DNA of 64,000 nt from Candidatus Palibaumannia cicadellinicola (GCF_001269425.1 NZ_CP011787.1:124001-188000), one strand, 5' to 3'; numbered from the stretch's first letter, positions 43,149 through 52,510 are shown. Notes: a model not told the origin generated them from the letters alone. Program-made: numbers and translations.

Positions 43149-43925
43149 ATGCGCACTCCTTTAGTAATTGGAAACTGGAAACTAAATGGTAATAAACATA
43201 CAGTTATTACTTTCATTAATAGACTATGTAATAAGTTAATTAGCGTTATTGGTTGCGATGTTGCTATAGCTCCACCAATAATATATTTATATATAGCTAA
43301 ACATAATATGACTACTAATAGCAATATTATGCTATGTGCACAGAACGTCGATACTAATATTTATGGTGCATTTACTGGTGAAATTTCAGCTAAAATGCTA
43401 AAAGATATTGGCGTAAAATATATTATTATTGGTCATTATGAAAGACGTTACTACCATAAAGAAAGTAATGAAGATATAGCTAAGAAATTTGCTCTTATAA
43501 AAAATGAAGGACTTATTCCTGTTTTATGCATCGGAGAAAGCCAAACTGATAAAAATGCTTCAAAAACTGAAGCTGTCTGCGCTACCCAGCTTGATGCAAT
43601 ACTAAATAGTATTGGGGCTAAAGCTTTCGAAAATTCAGTAATAGCCTATGAGCCTATTTGGGCTATTTCTACCGGAGAATCCGCTAATCCTTTATATGTA
43701 CAAAAAATTCATAATTTTATCCGTAACTATATTAGTGTTCATGATGAATCGGTAGCAAAGCAGGTTATTATTCAGTACGGAGGTTCAGTAAATGCTAATA
43801 ATGCAGCTGAACTATTCAATCAGCCAGATATTGATGGCGCATTAGTAGGCGGAGCCTCGCTTAATGCTGAGATATTCTATCAGATTATTCATACAGCTGC
43901 TTGCGTGCGCAATAAAAAAAAATAA
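43149..43925 (+). CDS. tpiA: triosephosphate isomerase with unusual active-site loop residues
   Basis: Interconverts dihydroxyacetone phosphate and glyceraldehyde-3-phosphate in glycolysis. The 258 residues (E. coli 255) keep Asn9 and Lys11 (GNWKLNG), His96 and the catalytic Glu168 (AYEPIWA), and [16 protein letters not shown]. Three positions that are nearly invariant are changed: the motif GHSERR reads GHYERR (Tyr97), and the mobile lid WAIGTGKSA reads WAISTGESA (Ser174, Glu177). The frame is otherwise intact and alignable to the end. Activity may be reduced, or compensating changes may exist. It converges on pfkA. Confidence 0.93.
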   Translation: MRTPLVIGNWKLNGNKHTVITFINRLCNKLISVIGCDVAIAPPIIYLYIAKHNMTTNSNIMLCAQNVDTNIYGAFTGEISAKMLKDIGVKYIIIGHYERRYYHKESNEDIAKKFALIKNEGLIPVLCIGESQTDKNASKTEAVCATQLDAILNSIGAKAFENSVIAYEPIWAISTGESANPLYVQKIHNFIRNYISVHDESVAKQVIIQYGGSVNANNAAELFNQPDIDGALVGGASLNAEIFYQIIHTAACVRNKKK

Positions 43926-43942
43926 TTAATACATACTTTGAA

Positions 43943-44905
43943 CTAAAAAAGTTTACGTGCTATTGATAGTAAATCACTGCGAAAAGGACGTTTCCTATTT
44001 TTAATAGTATCAGTGATATCATGATGTACTAATCGATCATTCTGTACCCCAACGCAACGTCCGCCATACCCCTGTAACAGCAGTTCAATAGAGTAAGCTC
44101 CCATTTTTGAGGCAAGAATACGATCATATGCTACTGGATTACCACCACGCTGAATATGACCTAAAACAGTAGCGCGTGTTTCGCGTCCTGTCTCTTTCTC
44201 AAGGTATATAGCAAGTTCTGAGACAGAACAAATGTATTCTGTAATGACAACAATAGCATGTTTTTTTCCTTTAGCGATACTAGATTTTATCTCATACACC
44301 AAATCTTCTGATTTAAATTCTACCTCAGGTAAAACAATAAACTCACAACCACCTGCAATTGCAGCTGCCATAGTTAGATCACCACAATTACGTCCCATAA
44401 CTTCTACTATTGAGATACGTTGATGAGATGTAGAAGTATCTCGCAAACGGTCAATTGCTTCTACTACAGTTTCTAAAGCTGTAAAATAACCGATAGTGTA
44501 ATCTGTTCCAGCCACATCATTATCAATGGTACCAGGTAAGCTAATACATGGAAAACCCATTTCTGTAATACGTTGAGCGCCTATATAAGACCCATCTCCG
44601 CCGATGACAACAAGAGCCCCCAAACCATATTTGGTCATATTATTAATAGCAATAGCTCGTATTGACTCTTCACAAAATTCAGGAAATCGGGATGATCCAA
44701 GAAAAGTACCTCCCCGGTTAATGATATCAGATACACTATATCTATCTAGCTTCCTAATTCGATCTTGCCACAATCCTAGGTAGCCATCATAAATACCATA
44801 CACTTCTAATCCTTCTGAAAGTCCGCTCCTAACTACACCTCTAATAGCAGCATTCATTCCTGGGGAATCACCGCCACTTGTTAGAACGCCTATTTTATTA
44901 ATCAT
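43943..44905 (-). CDS. pfkA: 6-phosphofructokinase I
   Basis: ATP-dependent committing step of glycolysis. The 320 residues equal the E. coli length. [13 protein letters not shown] near 11, GGDGSY near 102, the catalytic PGTIDND near 124 and GHIQRGG near 244 are conserved. Together with tpiA this shows that glycolysis from hexose is in use. tpiA and pfkA are near each other in E. coli as well. Confidence 0.97.
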   Translation of the reverse strand: MINKIGVLTSGGDSPGMNAAIRGVVRSGLSEGLEVYGIYDGYLGLWQDRIRKLDRYSVSDIINRGGTFLGSSRFPEFCEESIRAIAINNMTKYGLGALVVIGGDGSYIGAQRITEMGFPCISLPGTIDNDVAGTDYTIGYFTALETVVEAIDRLRDTSTSHQRISIVEVMGRNCGDLTMAAAIAGGCEFIVLPEVEFKSEDLVYEIKSSIAKGKKHAIVVITEYICSVSELAIYLEKETGRETRATVLGHIQRGGNPVAYDRILASKMGAYSIELLLQGYGGRCVGVQNDRLVHHDITDTIKNRKRPFRSDLLSIARKLF

Positions 44906-45099
44906 TACGACCTACCTATTAACTGAAAAAACTATATTGATAATATAATGCAATGCGTTGATGAGTATTAAAAATATTTGTTAAAAAACTAGAGTAAATA
45001 ATGGTTTTCGTGATAAATAATTTTATTTATTTTAATTTAAATTAAATAACAAAATTTATTAAAGCGAGGATAATTATTATCTTTTGCTGTTACTAGCTT

Positions 45100-45126
45100 A
45101 GCCAATAGCTGGGCTTGCTATTGGCT
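45100..45126. repeat. strong hairpin between gpsA and pfkA
   Basis: AGCCAATAGC and GCTATTGGCT form a perfect 10-bp stem with a 7-base loop (TGGGCTT). It lies in the 294-base spacer after the gpsA stop and before the pfkA start on the minus strand. There is no U-run on either side, so it may be a processing or stability hairpin rather than a terminator. The rest of the spacer (44906-45199) shows nothing else I can name. Confidence 0.55.
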
Positions 45127-45199
45127 GGACATAAATTAATTCATTATTATAACTACAACATAACTTGCTTTTTGTTGTACTAGCGCCAGCTCCAATACT

Positions 45200-46216
45200 T
45201 TAGTATTGAAAATACTCATCTTTATAGTGACGTCCCAGCAGCGTTAATGCTGCCTCATAGGTATTTTTATTATTGTACAAAATCTGGTATATCTGTTCTG
45301 TAATTGGCATCTCAACCATATAACGTTTAGCTAGCTTACGTACCTCTTTAGTATTACCATAACCCTCTACAAGCATGCCAATACTAGTATATGCTGTATT
45401 AACATCGATCCCCTGCCCAATTAGTAGACCGAAACGACGATTTCTGGACTTATTATCGGTACATGTTAATACTAAGTCTCCTAACCCAGCCATACCCATA
45501 AAAGTCATTGGTGCTGCACCCATAGCCGCACCAAGACGAGACATTTCTGCTAACCCCCTTGTTATAAGTGCAGTGCGCGCATTAGCGCCAAAGCCTATAC
45601 CATCAGAAATACCTGCTCCTATAGCAATAACATTTTTAATAGCACCGCCTAACTGAACGCCAATCAAATCAATATTGCTGTATACCCTGAAACTTTTCCC
45701 GCAATGTAGTAACTTTTGTAAGTCTGCGCAGAATGTAACATCTGTAGCGGCTAATGCGATAGCAGTAGGTAATCCAGCCGCTAATTCACTAGCAAAGGTA
45801 GGTCCTGATATTACTGCCAAAGGTATATCTTCGCCTAGTATATCTCGTGCTACTTCTTGCAGAAGACGGCCAGTTGTGTGTTCTAAACCTTTAGTAGCCC
45901 AGACAATACGTGCATCAGTACGTAAATGTGGTTTAATTTGCATTAGTACACTGCCAAATACCTTACTTGGTACAACAATAAGAACATTACGACTAGCTGA
46001 GAGCGTAACGGATAAAGATGTTTCCAAGTATAAATTAGGTGGGAATGGGACATTAGGTAATAATATATTATTACACCGCGCTGCTTTAAGTGCATTAATA
46101 TGATCTGGATTATGTCCCCATAATAAAACTGTATTACCGTTACGAGCTAGGGTGATTGCTAGGGCAGTGCCGTAAGAACCTGCACCGATGATAATTATCG
46201 AGGCAGCATGTAACAT
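45200..46216 (-). CDS. gpsA: glycerol-3-phosphate dehydrogenase [NAD(P)+]
   Basis: Makes sn-glycerol-3-phosphate from dihydroxyacetone phosphate for phospholipids. The 338 residues (E. coli 339) have the Rossmann motif [19 protein letters not shown], the ATKGLE and SGPTFASE motifs, the catalytic lysine in [16 protein letters not shown] and [10 protein letters not shown]. In E. coli the order is gpsA-secB-grxC-yibN; secB has been deleted here and only 46 bases separate gpsA from the grxC remnant. Confidence 0.97.
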   Translation of the reverse strand: MLHAASIIIIGAGSYGTALAITLARNGNTVLLWGHNPDHINALKAARCNNILLPNVPFPPNLYLETSLSVTLSASRNVLIVVPSKVFGSVLMQIKPHLRTDARIVWATKGLEHTTGRLLQEVARDILGEDIPLAVISGPTFASELAAGLPTAIALAATDVTFCADLQKLLHCGKSFRVYSNIDLIGVQLGGAIKNVIAIGAGISDGIGFGANARTALITRGLAEMSRLGAAMGAAPMTFMGMAGLGDLVLTCTDNKSRNRRFGLLIGQGIDVNTAYTSIGMLVEGYGNTKEVRKLAKRYMVEMPITEQIYQILYNNKNTYEAALTLLGRHYKDEYFQY

Positions 46217-46262
46217 AATTAATTGACTTGTTAATTAACAAATATAAAGTTTAAAAATTTAT

Positions 46263-46523
46263 TTATTTTTCAAGTAAAGTACGTACTTTACCATTATTAT
46301 TAAGTTTTTCAATCTCACTACAACCACCAACATACTTGTCATCAATAAATATCTGTGGGACAGTGGTACTACCACCACTACGCTTCATCATTTCTGCTAG
46401 CATGTTCATGTCTCAATCAATAGTGATATCCTCAACAGGCAAGTTATGATTAGTTAATCTTAACTTAGCACGATAGCAATAGGGACAATTTAATTTAGTA
46501 TAAATTTTAATTTTTTTAAGCAT
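46263..46523 (-). pseudogene. grxC: glutaredoxin 3 with in-frame UGA
   Basis: Reading from the ATG at 46523 gives MLKKIKIYTKLNCPYCYRAK, the glutaredoxin fold with active-site CPYC, then a TGA at codon 37 (46413-46415), then without any frameshift MNMLAEMMKRSGGSTTVPQI, the cis-proline TVP motif, FIDDKYVGG and a normal C terminus at a TAA. The E. coli sequence has Gly at the stop position (IDGNAAK), one base from TGA. Everything else is intact, so inactivation is very recent, or the base is a sequencing error, or the stop is read through. UGA is a genuine stop elsewhere (priA, coaD, glyQ), so recoding is unlikely. Confidence 0.9.
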
Positions 46524-46529
46524 TATTTA

Positions 46530-46949
46530 CTACTTACCTTTTATTATCGGTAAATTATCAGTACACCAGCCAGTTACGCCTTCTTTCAGCAAATAAACTC
46601 GTTTACATCCTGCTCTGAACATATTATTAGCAGTATTATAAGATGTAATCCCTCTATGACCAATTAATACTATTGGCCTGTGCTTAAATTTTTCTATACA
46701 TACTTTGATACTTGTATCAGCTATATTTAGGCTATTATTAATATGACCCTGACGGTAATCATCTTTGCTGCGTAAATCAATCATAACAGCATGTTCTTTA
46801 TTTATTAAACGAACAGCTTCGCTACTAGTAATTTCTCTAACATTAGTTAACCAGTGATTAACAGTAGCAAATATAACGGCAATGAACAATACAAACCATA
46901 CTATAACTAACATAGTGTGGTTATGAATAAATTGCATAATTTCTTGCAT
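46530..46949 (-). CDS. yibN: rhodanese-like membrane protein YibN
   Basis: The 139 residues start MQEIMQFI as E. coli YibN (143). One membrane helix spans about residues 12-30, followed by a rhodanese-like domain on the cytoplasmic side (VMIDLRSKDDYRQGHINNSLNI, LLKEGVTGW). The usual catalytic cysteine of rhodaneses is not present in the active loop (IGHRGITSYN), so sulfur transfer is doubtful. Recent E. coli work connects YibN with membrane insertion; I cannot test that here. AAGGAG lies 12 bases before the ATG. Confidence 0.9.
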   Translation of the reverse strand: MQEIMQFIHNHTMLVIVWFVLFIAVIFATVNHWLTNVREITSSEAVRLINKEHAVMIDLRSKDDYRQGHINNSLNIADTSIKVCIEKFKHRPIVLIGHRGITSYNTANNMFRAGCKRVYLLKEGVTGWCTDNLPIIKGK

Positions 46950-47272
46950 AGTGTCAAAGAACTCCTTTTGATAATATCAAATATGTGCTAATAGCCAAGA
47001 ACTAAAATAGTGATTTTTAATTATTTACTGCACTGGTAATATGATCTGAGATAAATTACATTATAGTCATCGTACTATATTAAGGCATAATGTTTACTAT
47101 TGGTTTTGCTAAAAACAACTACTATTACTAAAAAAATATATATTTATTATTTTTCAGCAAGCAGCAGCTGTACATATAGGCAGTCCTGCAATATTATGGT
47201 ATGGATGGGATGGTACTTACTACTACTAACTAGGTAAGGTAGTACGTAAGTAACATCATAATAAGGAGTGAT
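46950..47272. other. gap yibN/coaD
   Basis: 323 bases between divergent genes. It holds the AAGGAG ribosome sites of both neighbours and presumably both promoters. gpmM borders yibN and waaA borders coaD in E. coli; no trace of either can be read. Confidence 0.5.
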
Positions 47273-47761
47273 ATGACGACAAATAAAGCAATATATCCAG
47301 GTACATTTGATCCTTTGACTATCGGTCATCTAGATATAGTAACCCGTGCAGCGCAGATATTCGATGAAGTTATACTTGCTATCGCAGATAATCCTAGCAA
47401 ATTACCACTATTTGATCTTAATAAAAGGGTAGAGCTTGCTATTAAGGTAACAGTCAATTTAGCGAACGTAACGGTACTTGGATTCATAGGTTTGATAGCT
47501 AATTTTGCACAACAACAAGAGGCAAACATTATAATACGTGGGTTAAGATCAGTCTCAGATTTTGAATCTGAGATGCAAATGATGAACATTAATCGTAATT
47601 TTATGCCTGGTATAGAAAGTGTTTTTATGATGCCAACTCAAACATTGTCCTATATTTCCTCAACTTTAGTAAAAGAAGTAGCGCTCAACGGAGGTAGCGT
47701 GGATAAATTGATTCCTGCCTTGATTGCAAAAGAAATTAAGGCAAGAATTAAAAATATTTGA
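47273..47761 (+). CDS. coaD: phosphopantetheine adenylyltransferase
   Basis: Converts 4'-phosphopantetheine to dephospho-CoA, the fourth step of CoA synthesis. The 162 residues have the nucleotidyltransferase motif YPGTFDPLTIGHLDI near 8-22, IRGLRSVSDFE near 89 and the SYISSTLVKEVA motif near 126. AAGGAG lies seven bases before the ATG. Since coaBC, the preceding enzyme, is a pseudogene in this same window (51051-51700), the substrate must come from elsewhere. Confidence 0.96.
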   Translation: MTTNKAIYPGTFDPLTIGHLDIVTRAAQIFDEVILAIADNPSKLPLFDLNKRVELAIKVTVNLANVTVLGFIGLIANFAQQQEANIIIRGLRSVSDFESEMQMMNINRNFMPGIESVFMMPTQTLSYISSTLVKEVALNGGSVDKLIPALIAKEIKARIKNI

Positions 47762-47779
47762 TAGTTGAGATATTGATTT

Positions 47780-48320
47780 TTAGTGTTGACCATGTATAAC
47801 AAATAAACTACTACGATTGTAGTAACCATTGTTATAGTTATTCCACATATGCTACAAGATTTGCCACTACGACCATATAATTGTAAATAATTAACAAATA
47901 ATCCTGGTTTTCCATTTAAAAAATTACGTAAGGTAGGTAGTACCACCTTGCTTAATGGCACGCATACATATTTAATACTATTAGCTAACACCATAGTTTA
48001 TGGTTCGCTTAATGAATATTAAGTACTACTAGGTACAAGTGCCTCATTAGCATAAATATTTCAAACGCCTGCCTGCCTACTTATCCATCAGTAACTGCTT
48101 AATTATCTATCGTACTTCTATTACGTTATTTAGTAAATAACCAGTTACAATTAAATGGATTACTGATAGGCTCTAATCCAAGATTAGCAAGTAAACTAAT
48201 ATGGTTGATATTATCACTCCAAAGCCAGGCCAATAATTTTATTATTGGATCATAATAGCGAATAATATAATAATTACTCATAATAATATCAATATTTGCA
48301 TTTTTTTATGGTGGCAGCTG
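47780..48320 (-). pseudogene. mutM: formamidopyrimidine-DNA glycosylase remnant
   Basis: Fragments in several minus-strand frames follow the order of E. coli MutM. From 48300 downward: ANIDIIMSNYYIIRYYDP (matches HVDLVMSNGKVLRYTDP), AWLWSDNINHISLLANLGLE ([20 protein letters not shown]), EPISNPFN, a piece EIYANEAL (GNIYASESL), AIKQGGTT, then LRNFLNGKPGLF, LQLYGRSGKSCSICG with half of the zinc finger. At least three frameshifts and several stops separate them, and the N-terminal catalytic part is gone. It lies between coaD and rpmG, precisely the E. coli position of mutM. Confidence 0.92.
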
Positions 48321-48432
48321 CCTATGCCGAACTTATACCCGCTTTATAATATAGCCTACTAAGTAAGTTTAAATACCTATGCTGCTAATTTATACTTCAT
48401 ATTATAAAATTTTATAAAAAATAATTTTATAT

Positions 48433-48600
48433 TTATTTCAGTTTAGCTTCTTTGTAAAGAACATGCTTGCGTAATAATGGATCAAATTTTTTTAATGCTA
48501 GCTTTTTAATTTTGATACGCTTATTCTTAGTGGTCGTATAAAAGTGCTTGGTACCAGCAGTAGAAACTAGTTTTATTTTTTCTCTCACACCTTTAGCCAT
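48433..48600 (-). CDS. rpmG: 50S ribosomal protein L33
   Basis: 55 residues, [20 protein letters not shown] to [11 protein letters not shown], the same length as E. coli L33. It lacks the zinc cysteines, as the enteric form does. Follows rpmB after 25 bases on the same strand, forming the usual rpmB-rpmG pair. Confidence 0.97.
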   Translation of the reverse strand: MAKGVREKIKLVSTAGTKHFYTTTKNKRIKIKKLALKKFDPLLRKHVLYKEAKLK

Positions 48601-48625
48601 AATACTATTATATTCCTTAATGAAA

Positions 48626-48844
48626 TTAATTTTTTAACTGCAAAACAGTTTCTATACCTTTCTTATCTATTGTACGCATACCTTTAGCTGATACGCGTAG
48701 CGTTATAAAGCGTTTTTCTCTATCAAGCCAAAAACGATGATAGTGTAGGTTAGGTAGAAAACGACGTTTGGTAGCATTCATGGCGTAGGATCTTTGATTA
48801 CCACTTACTGGACGCTTCCTAGTTACTTGGCATACTCTGGACAT
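48626..48844 (-). CDS. rpmB: 50S ribosomal protein L28
   Basis: 72 residues, [20 protein letters not shown] then [17 protein letters not shown] and [18 protein letters not shown]. About six residues shorter at the C terminus than E. coli L28 (78), ending LQLKN. Cotranscribed with rpmG. Confidence 0.96.
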   Translation of the reverse strand: MSRVCQVTRKRPVSGNQRSYAMNATKRRFLPNLHYHRFWLDREKRFITLRVSAKGMRTIDKKGIETVLQLKN

Positions 48845-48925
48845 ATGGATTTATTTCTCACTAAAAAAACCTACTATTATAATAGTAGTACTATAATTAT
48901 CAATTATTACATATAGCTATATATA

Positions 48926-49798
48926 TTATTCAATATTTTGAATCTGTTCACGCATCTGTTCAATTAACACCTTAAGTTCAATTGCTGATTTAGTGATACT
49001 AGTATTAATAGATTTAGATGCAATAGTATTAGATTCACGGTACAATTCTTGCATCATAAAGTCAAGACGCCGGCCCACTGCATCTTTTGTATTATTAGTA
49101 ATAGTCTTGCATGTTTCTGTTATATGTGCTTCTAAACGATCTAGTTCTTCTGATACATCTAACTTTTGGGCTAGAATTACTAACTCTTGCTCTTGACGAT
49201 TTTGGTCTATTTTAACATTTGCTTCTTCCAACTTACTTAATATTTTATTTATTTGCCATGCCATAATATCTGGCATTTGTTTACGAATATTTGTGATTTC
49301 CAAGCTAATACTAACTAAACGTTGTTCAATCATAGCCTTTAAGGCTATTCCTTCTTTTTCACGAGCATTAATAAAATAATCTAGCGTGGTATCAAGACCA
49401 GACAGCAAATCTAAGCTCATAGTATCAATATATTGCTTTTCTTCTATAGCAGAAGTAATTACACCTGGCCAACTTAGAATTGCAATAAGATCTATATATC
49501 CTTCGTTACTTTGCCTTTTAACCCACTGAGCTGCTTTTATTATTGTTTTAGTTAATTTTTTATTTAAAATTAGTTTACTTTGTAAGTTACTATGGATACA
49601 TAGGTCGCACTCAACTCTACCGCGGGTCAGTAAGGTACGAATACGATCTCTAATAGTTAATTCTAATCCTCTAAACTGCTCTGGTACACGTATGTAAGTT
49701 TCTAGATATCTTTGATTAACAGAACGTAGCTCCCATGTAGCAGTACCCCAATGTTCTTTAATATCATGCCGTGCGAAGGCTGTCATACTACGTATCAT
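48926..49798 (-). CDS. yicC: YicC family endoribonuclease
   Basis: The 290 residues (E. coli 287) begin MIRSMTAFARHD and WELRSVNQRYLE, with the conserved C-terminal DUF1732 block RLDFMMQELYRESNTIASKS. E. coli YicC has been described as an endoribonuclease acting on small RNA. Divergent from pyrE; in E. coli the rph gene lies between, and here only about 160 AT-rich bases remain. Confidence 0.93.
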   Translation of the reverse strand: MIRSMTAFARHDIKEHWGTATWELRSVNQRYLETYIRVPEQFRGLELTIRDRIRTLLTRGRVECDLCIHSNLQSKLILNKKLTKTIIKAAQWVKRQSNEGYIDLIAILSWPGVITSAIEEKQYIDTMSLDLLSGLDTTLDYFINAREKEGIALKAMIEQRLVSISLEITNIRKQMPDIMAWQINKILSKLEEANVKIDQNRQEQELVILAQKLDVSEELDRLEAHITETCKTITNNTKDAVGRRLDFMMQELYRESNTIASKSINTSITKSAIELKVLIEQMREQIQNIE

Positions 49799-49959
49799 AA
49801 TAATATAATAAATAACTACGTTTCTAACTAATACTGTTGCTAGTATATATTAATTATAACCTGTTTACGCAATAATAAATACAAAATACGCTGCATTAAT
49901 AATTATACCTTAAGTTTTTTAAGTTGAATACATTTCAGTTGAAAAGGAGTATATCGTCT

Positions 49960-50604
49960 GTGAAAGAGTATAAGCGTAAATTTATTGATTATGTATTAAA
50001 GAAACAAATATTACAATTCGGCGAATTTACCCTAAAATCTGGGAGAATAAGTCCTTATTTTTTTAATGCTGGCCTATTTAACGAAGGGCGTGATTTAGCA
50101 TTTTTAGGCAGTATTTATGCTGCGAAGCTCATAGATACTAAGGTATATTTTAATTTATTGTTTGGCCCGGCTTATAAAGGGATACCAATTGCTATAACTA
50201 CTGCAATTTCTTTGGCAGTAGATCATCATCGTAATGTTACGTATTGTTTTAATCGTAAGGAAAACAAGAATTACGGTGAAGGCGGTATATTAGTTGGGAG
50301 TCAATTACAGGGAAAAATTATTATTGTTGTTGATGATGTTATTACTTCTGGTAAAGCAATTCGTGAATCTATGGATATTATAGTAAATCATAATGCTACT
50401 CCTGCTGGAGTTTTGATTGCTCTTAATCGACAGGAGAAAGGTTCTGACGATATTTCAGCTATAAAAGAATTAGAGCGTGATTATCATTGTAGAGTAATGA
50501 ATATAATTAATATTCAAGATTTAATCTATTATATAACTATAACAAGTAAGATGAAGGAGAATTTGTCTGCATTATTAGCATATCAAAAGCAATACTGCAT
50601 TTAA
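49960..50604 (+). CDS. pyrE: orotate phosphoribosyltransferase
   Basis: Fifth step of UMP synthesis, joining orotate and PRPP. The GTG at 49960 gives [13 protein letters not shown], aligning with MKPYQRQFIEFAL of E. coli, and has AAGGAG ten bases before it; a TTG twelve codons upstream is less likely. 214 residues (E. coli 213). [30 protein letters not shown] and the PRPP motif [15 protein letters not shown] are intact. Converges on dut with seven bases between. Confidence 0.96.
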   Translation: MKEYKRKFIDYVLKKQILQFGEFTLKSGRISPYFFNAGLFNEGRDLAFLGSIYAAKLIDTKVYFNLLFGPAYKGIPIAITTAISLAVDHHRNVTYCFNRKENKNYGEGGILVGSQLQGKIIIVVDDVITSGKAIRESMDIIVNHNATPAGVLIALNRQEKGSDDISAIKELERDYHCRVMNIINIQDLIYYITITSKMKENLSALLAYQKQYCI

Positions 50605-50611
50605 TTATTTA

Positions 50612-51073
50612 TTATTTTCCTGAGTGACCAAAGCCATGTGTACCGCGTTCGCTGGGGCAGGTATTGAATACTGGTACTAGGTTAAAATCTACTTGCACTA
50701 TCAGAACGAAAACCATCTGAGCTATACGATCACTAGGCTCAATAGTAAAAAGTTTATGTCCTCTGTTCCAGACTGACACCATTAATTGTCCTTGATAATC
50801 AGAATCAATTAGCCCTACTAAATTACCTAGCACAATTCCATGCTTATGTCCTAGTCCAGACCTAGGGAGAATAACTCCTGCCACACCAGTATCAGCGATA
50901 TGTACAGCTATGCCAGTAGGAATAAGAATTGTTTTTCCTGGCTCAATGACTATTGTATTATCTATACAGGCGCGTAAATCTAGTCCAGCAGAGCCTGGCG
51001 TGGTATAAGTTGGTAATGGAAATATATCACCAATACGACGGTCTATTATTTTAATTTCTATTTTTTTCCTCAT
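50612..51073 (-). CDS. dut: deoxyuridine 5'-triphosphate nucleotidohydrolase
   Basis: Hydrolyses dUTP to dUMP, keeping uracil out of DNA and feeding thymidylate. 153 residues with all five trimeric dUTPase motifs: [40 protein letters not shown] and the C-terminal [11 protein letters not shown]. The first 23 bases overlap the decayed coaBC frame, the same dfp-dut overlap as in E. coli. The slmA gene that follows dut in E. coli is absent. Confidence 0.97.
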   Translation of the reverse strand: MRKKIEIKIIDRRIGDIFPLPTYTTPGSAGLDLRACIDNTIVIEPGKTILIPTGIAVHIADTGVAGVILPRSGLGHKHGIVLGNLVGLIDSDYQGQLMVSVWNRGHKLFTIEPSDRIAQMVFVLIVQVDFNLVPVFNTCPSERGTHGFGHSGK

Positions 51074-51700
51074 ATATGCTAATAATTTTGTCCATTAGTT
51101 TTTGAGCAAGCAATGTTTTAATGTTTGATTGCTTAGGGCTAACATAATTTTACCATGTTTTAAAACAATACTTAATGCATTGTTTTAACTTTGAAAGCAT
51201 TGGTTACAGCAGGAAACATCGTTAGCGCAAATTAAATATAGCTTTTTATCAAACAGCTTTTGCTTTGCGTATTTTTAAACATTATTTGTGTCAGCATAAA
51301 ATCATACAACGTATAGTATATTTTTTGTTAAATAAATTAAGTATGCAAAAATATATAAATTTTTTTTAAGTTTAATATTAGTTTATTACATTGTAATCAA
51401 CAACAACGGCACAACAAATAAAAAATTTTGACAGTACGCATTACTACTTTATGTATTTATAATGCACTAGTTACATCAATACGCTGTACTCAAAGTGGAG
51501 TAGATCACTTTACCGGGCAAGCTACTAAAGTTAGTAAGTTACTGGTGCTTATCGTTCTGCGGCAGCTCGCGCGATAGCAAAACCAATTTTTTAAGAACTA
51601 TGATTACGGATAAAAAGCACAGTAAGAAATATACTAGTGCTATAGTATATAAAAACATTTTTTTTAGACAGATATCTAGCCTGGCTGCACAACATAGTTA
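51051..51700 (-). pseudogene. coaBC: coaBC (dfp) remnant
   Basis: Minus-strand frames from about 51620 downward read, in order: NHSS*KIGFAIARAAAER (matches NHSSGKMGFAIAAAAARR), TLVACPVK then VQRIDVTSAL (TLVSGPVS, VKRVDVMTAL), FICCAVVVDY (FIGCAAVADY), TNNV*KYAKQK and KKLYLICANDVS (TNNVEEYARQK, KNLDLICANDVS), and a tail [20 protein letters not shown]. Asterisks are stops; at least three frameshifts are needed. It is the CoaB half of the bifunctional phosphopantothenoylcysteine synthetase/decarboxylase; the CoaC half, toward 51800, cannot be read with confidence. It lies directly upstream of dut, where dfp is in E. coli. Confidence 0.93.
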
Positions 51701-51866
51701 CCATATACTGCTGGCTTGTAAACTTCATGGAGTATCAGGTGCCTTGCTGCTATTAGCTAAAGTAGTAAATAGTAGGTAGATATAGATTCTGTCATGATTT
51801 TCTAGTTTAATTAATACCTAATTGATATTTTTATATTTAAATAAAATTTAAATTGAATATGAATAT

Positions 51867-51943
51867 TGGTCGGCGAGAGAGGATTTGAACCTCCGACTTA
51901 CTGGTCCCAAACCAGTCGCGCTACCAAGCTGCGCCACTCGCCG
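51867..51943 (-). tRNA. proM: tRNA-Pro (UGG)
   Basis: Acceptor CGGCGAG/CTCGCCG, anticodon loop TTTGGGA with TGG, T-loop TTCAAAT, CCA encoded. Last of the Arg-His-Leu-Pro cluster, same order as E. coli argX-hisR-leuT-proM. Confidence 0.96.
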
Positions 51944-51966
51944 ATATGTTAATTTTAATTGTGCTG

Positions 51967-52052
51967 TGCGAAGAGAGGGACTTGAACCCTCAAGTCTATG
52001 ATAAGAAACTAGCACCTGAAGCTAGCGCGTATCCCAATTCCGCCATCTTCGC
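51967..52052 (-). tRNA. leuT: tRNA-Leu (CAG)
   Basis: Acceptor GCGAAGA/TCTTCGC, anticodon loop TTCAGGT with CAG, a long variable arm (class II), T-loop TTCAAGT. CCA is not encoded (CAG follows the discriminator). Confidence 0.95.
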
Positions 52053-52073
52053 TTAATTACTTTTACTTATTGT

Positions 52074-52150
52074 TGGGGTGACTGATGGGACTCGAACCCA
52101 CGACAACTGGAATCACAATCCAGGGCTCTACCAACTGAGCTACAATCACC
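52074..52150 (-). tRNA. hisR: tRNA-His (GUG)
   Basis: Includes the extra G at -1 opposite C73 (GGTGATTG/CAGTCACC), anticodon loop TTGTGAT with GTG, T-loop TTCGAGT, CCA encoded. Confidence 0.95.
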
Positions 52151-52221
52151 AATTAAATTTATATTATATTCTTATTTTAGTGTAGCATACAAGAACTTAT
52201 GCATACCACAAAAGTGGTAAG

Positions 52222-52299
<78 letters not shown>

Positions 52300-52510
52300 A
52301 TAGCAACAACAACTGGACGGGCTAGTTTTGATGGATAGTACGAATTTATACGCTTACTGTCTAGTTGTTTTTCAAGCTAAGTGCTAATAAGCTAACAGTA
52401 GACTAGCGCAGTAATTAAGCTCAACTAATTGTTAGTTAGTGCAATATTAATTATTTTTTTGCAAAATACAAATATTAATAAAGACTTCACTTATATTAAG
52501 TAATTAATAG

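Noticed and set aside
46413..46415. UGA in grxC as selenocysteine or recoded codon
   Set aside because: No SECIS-like element was seen, the position is a glycine in relatives, not the redox cysteine, and UGA ends several intact genes while RF2 is present.
47147..47329. 60-codon minus-strand frame overlapping the coaD start
   Set aside because: No family resemblance and antisense to a well-supported gene.
51660..51780. Plus-strand peptide LACKLHGVSGALLLLAK resembling the CoaC start
   Set aside because: Only a GVSG match and on the opposite strand to the CoaB remnant; likely chance.
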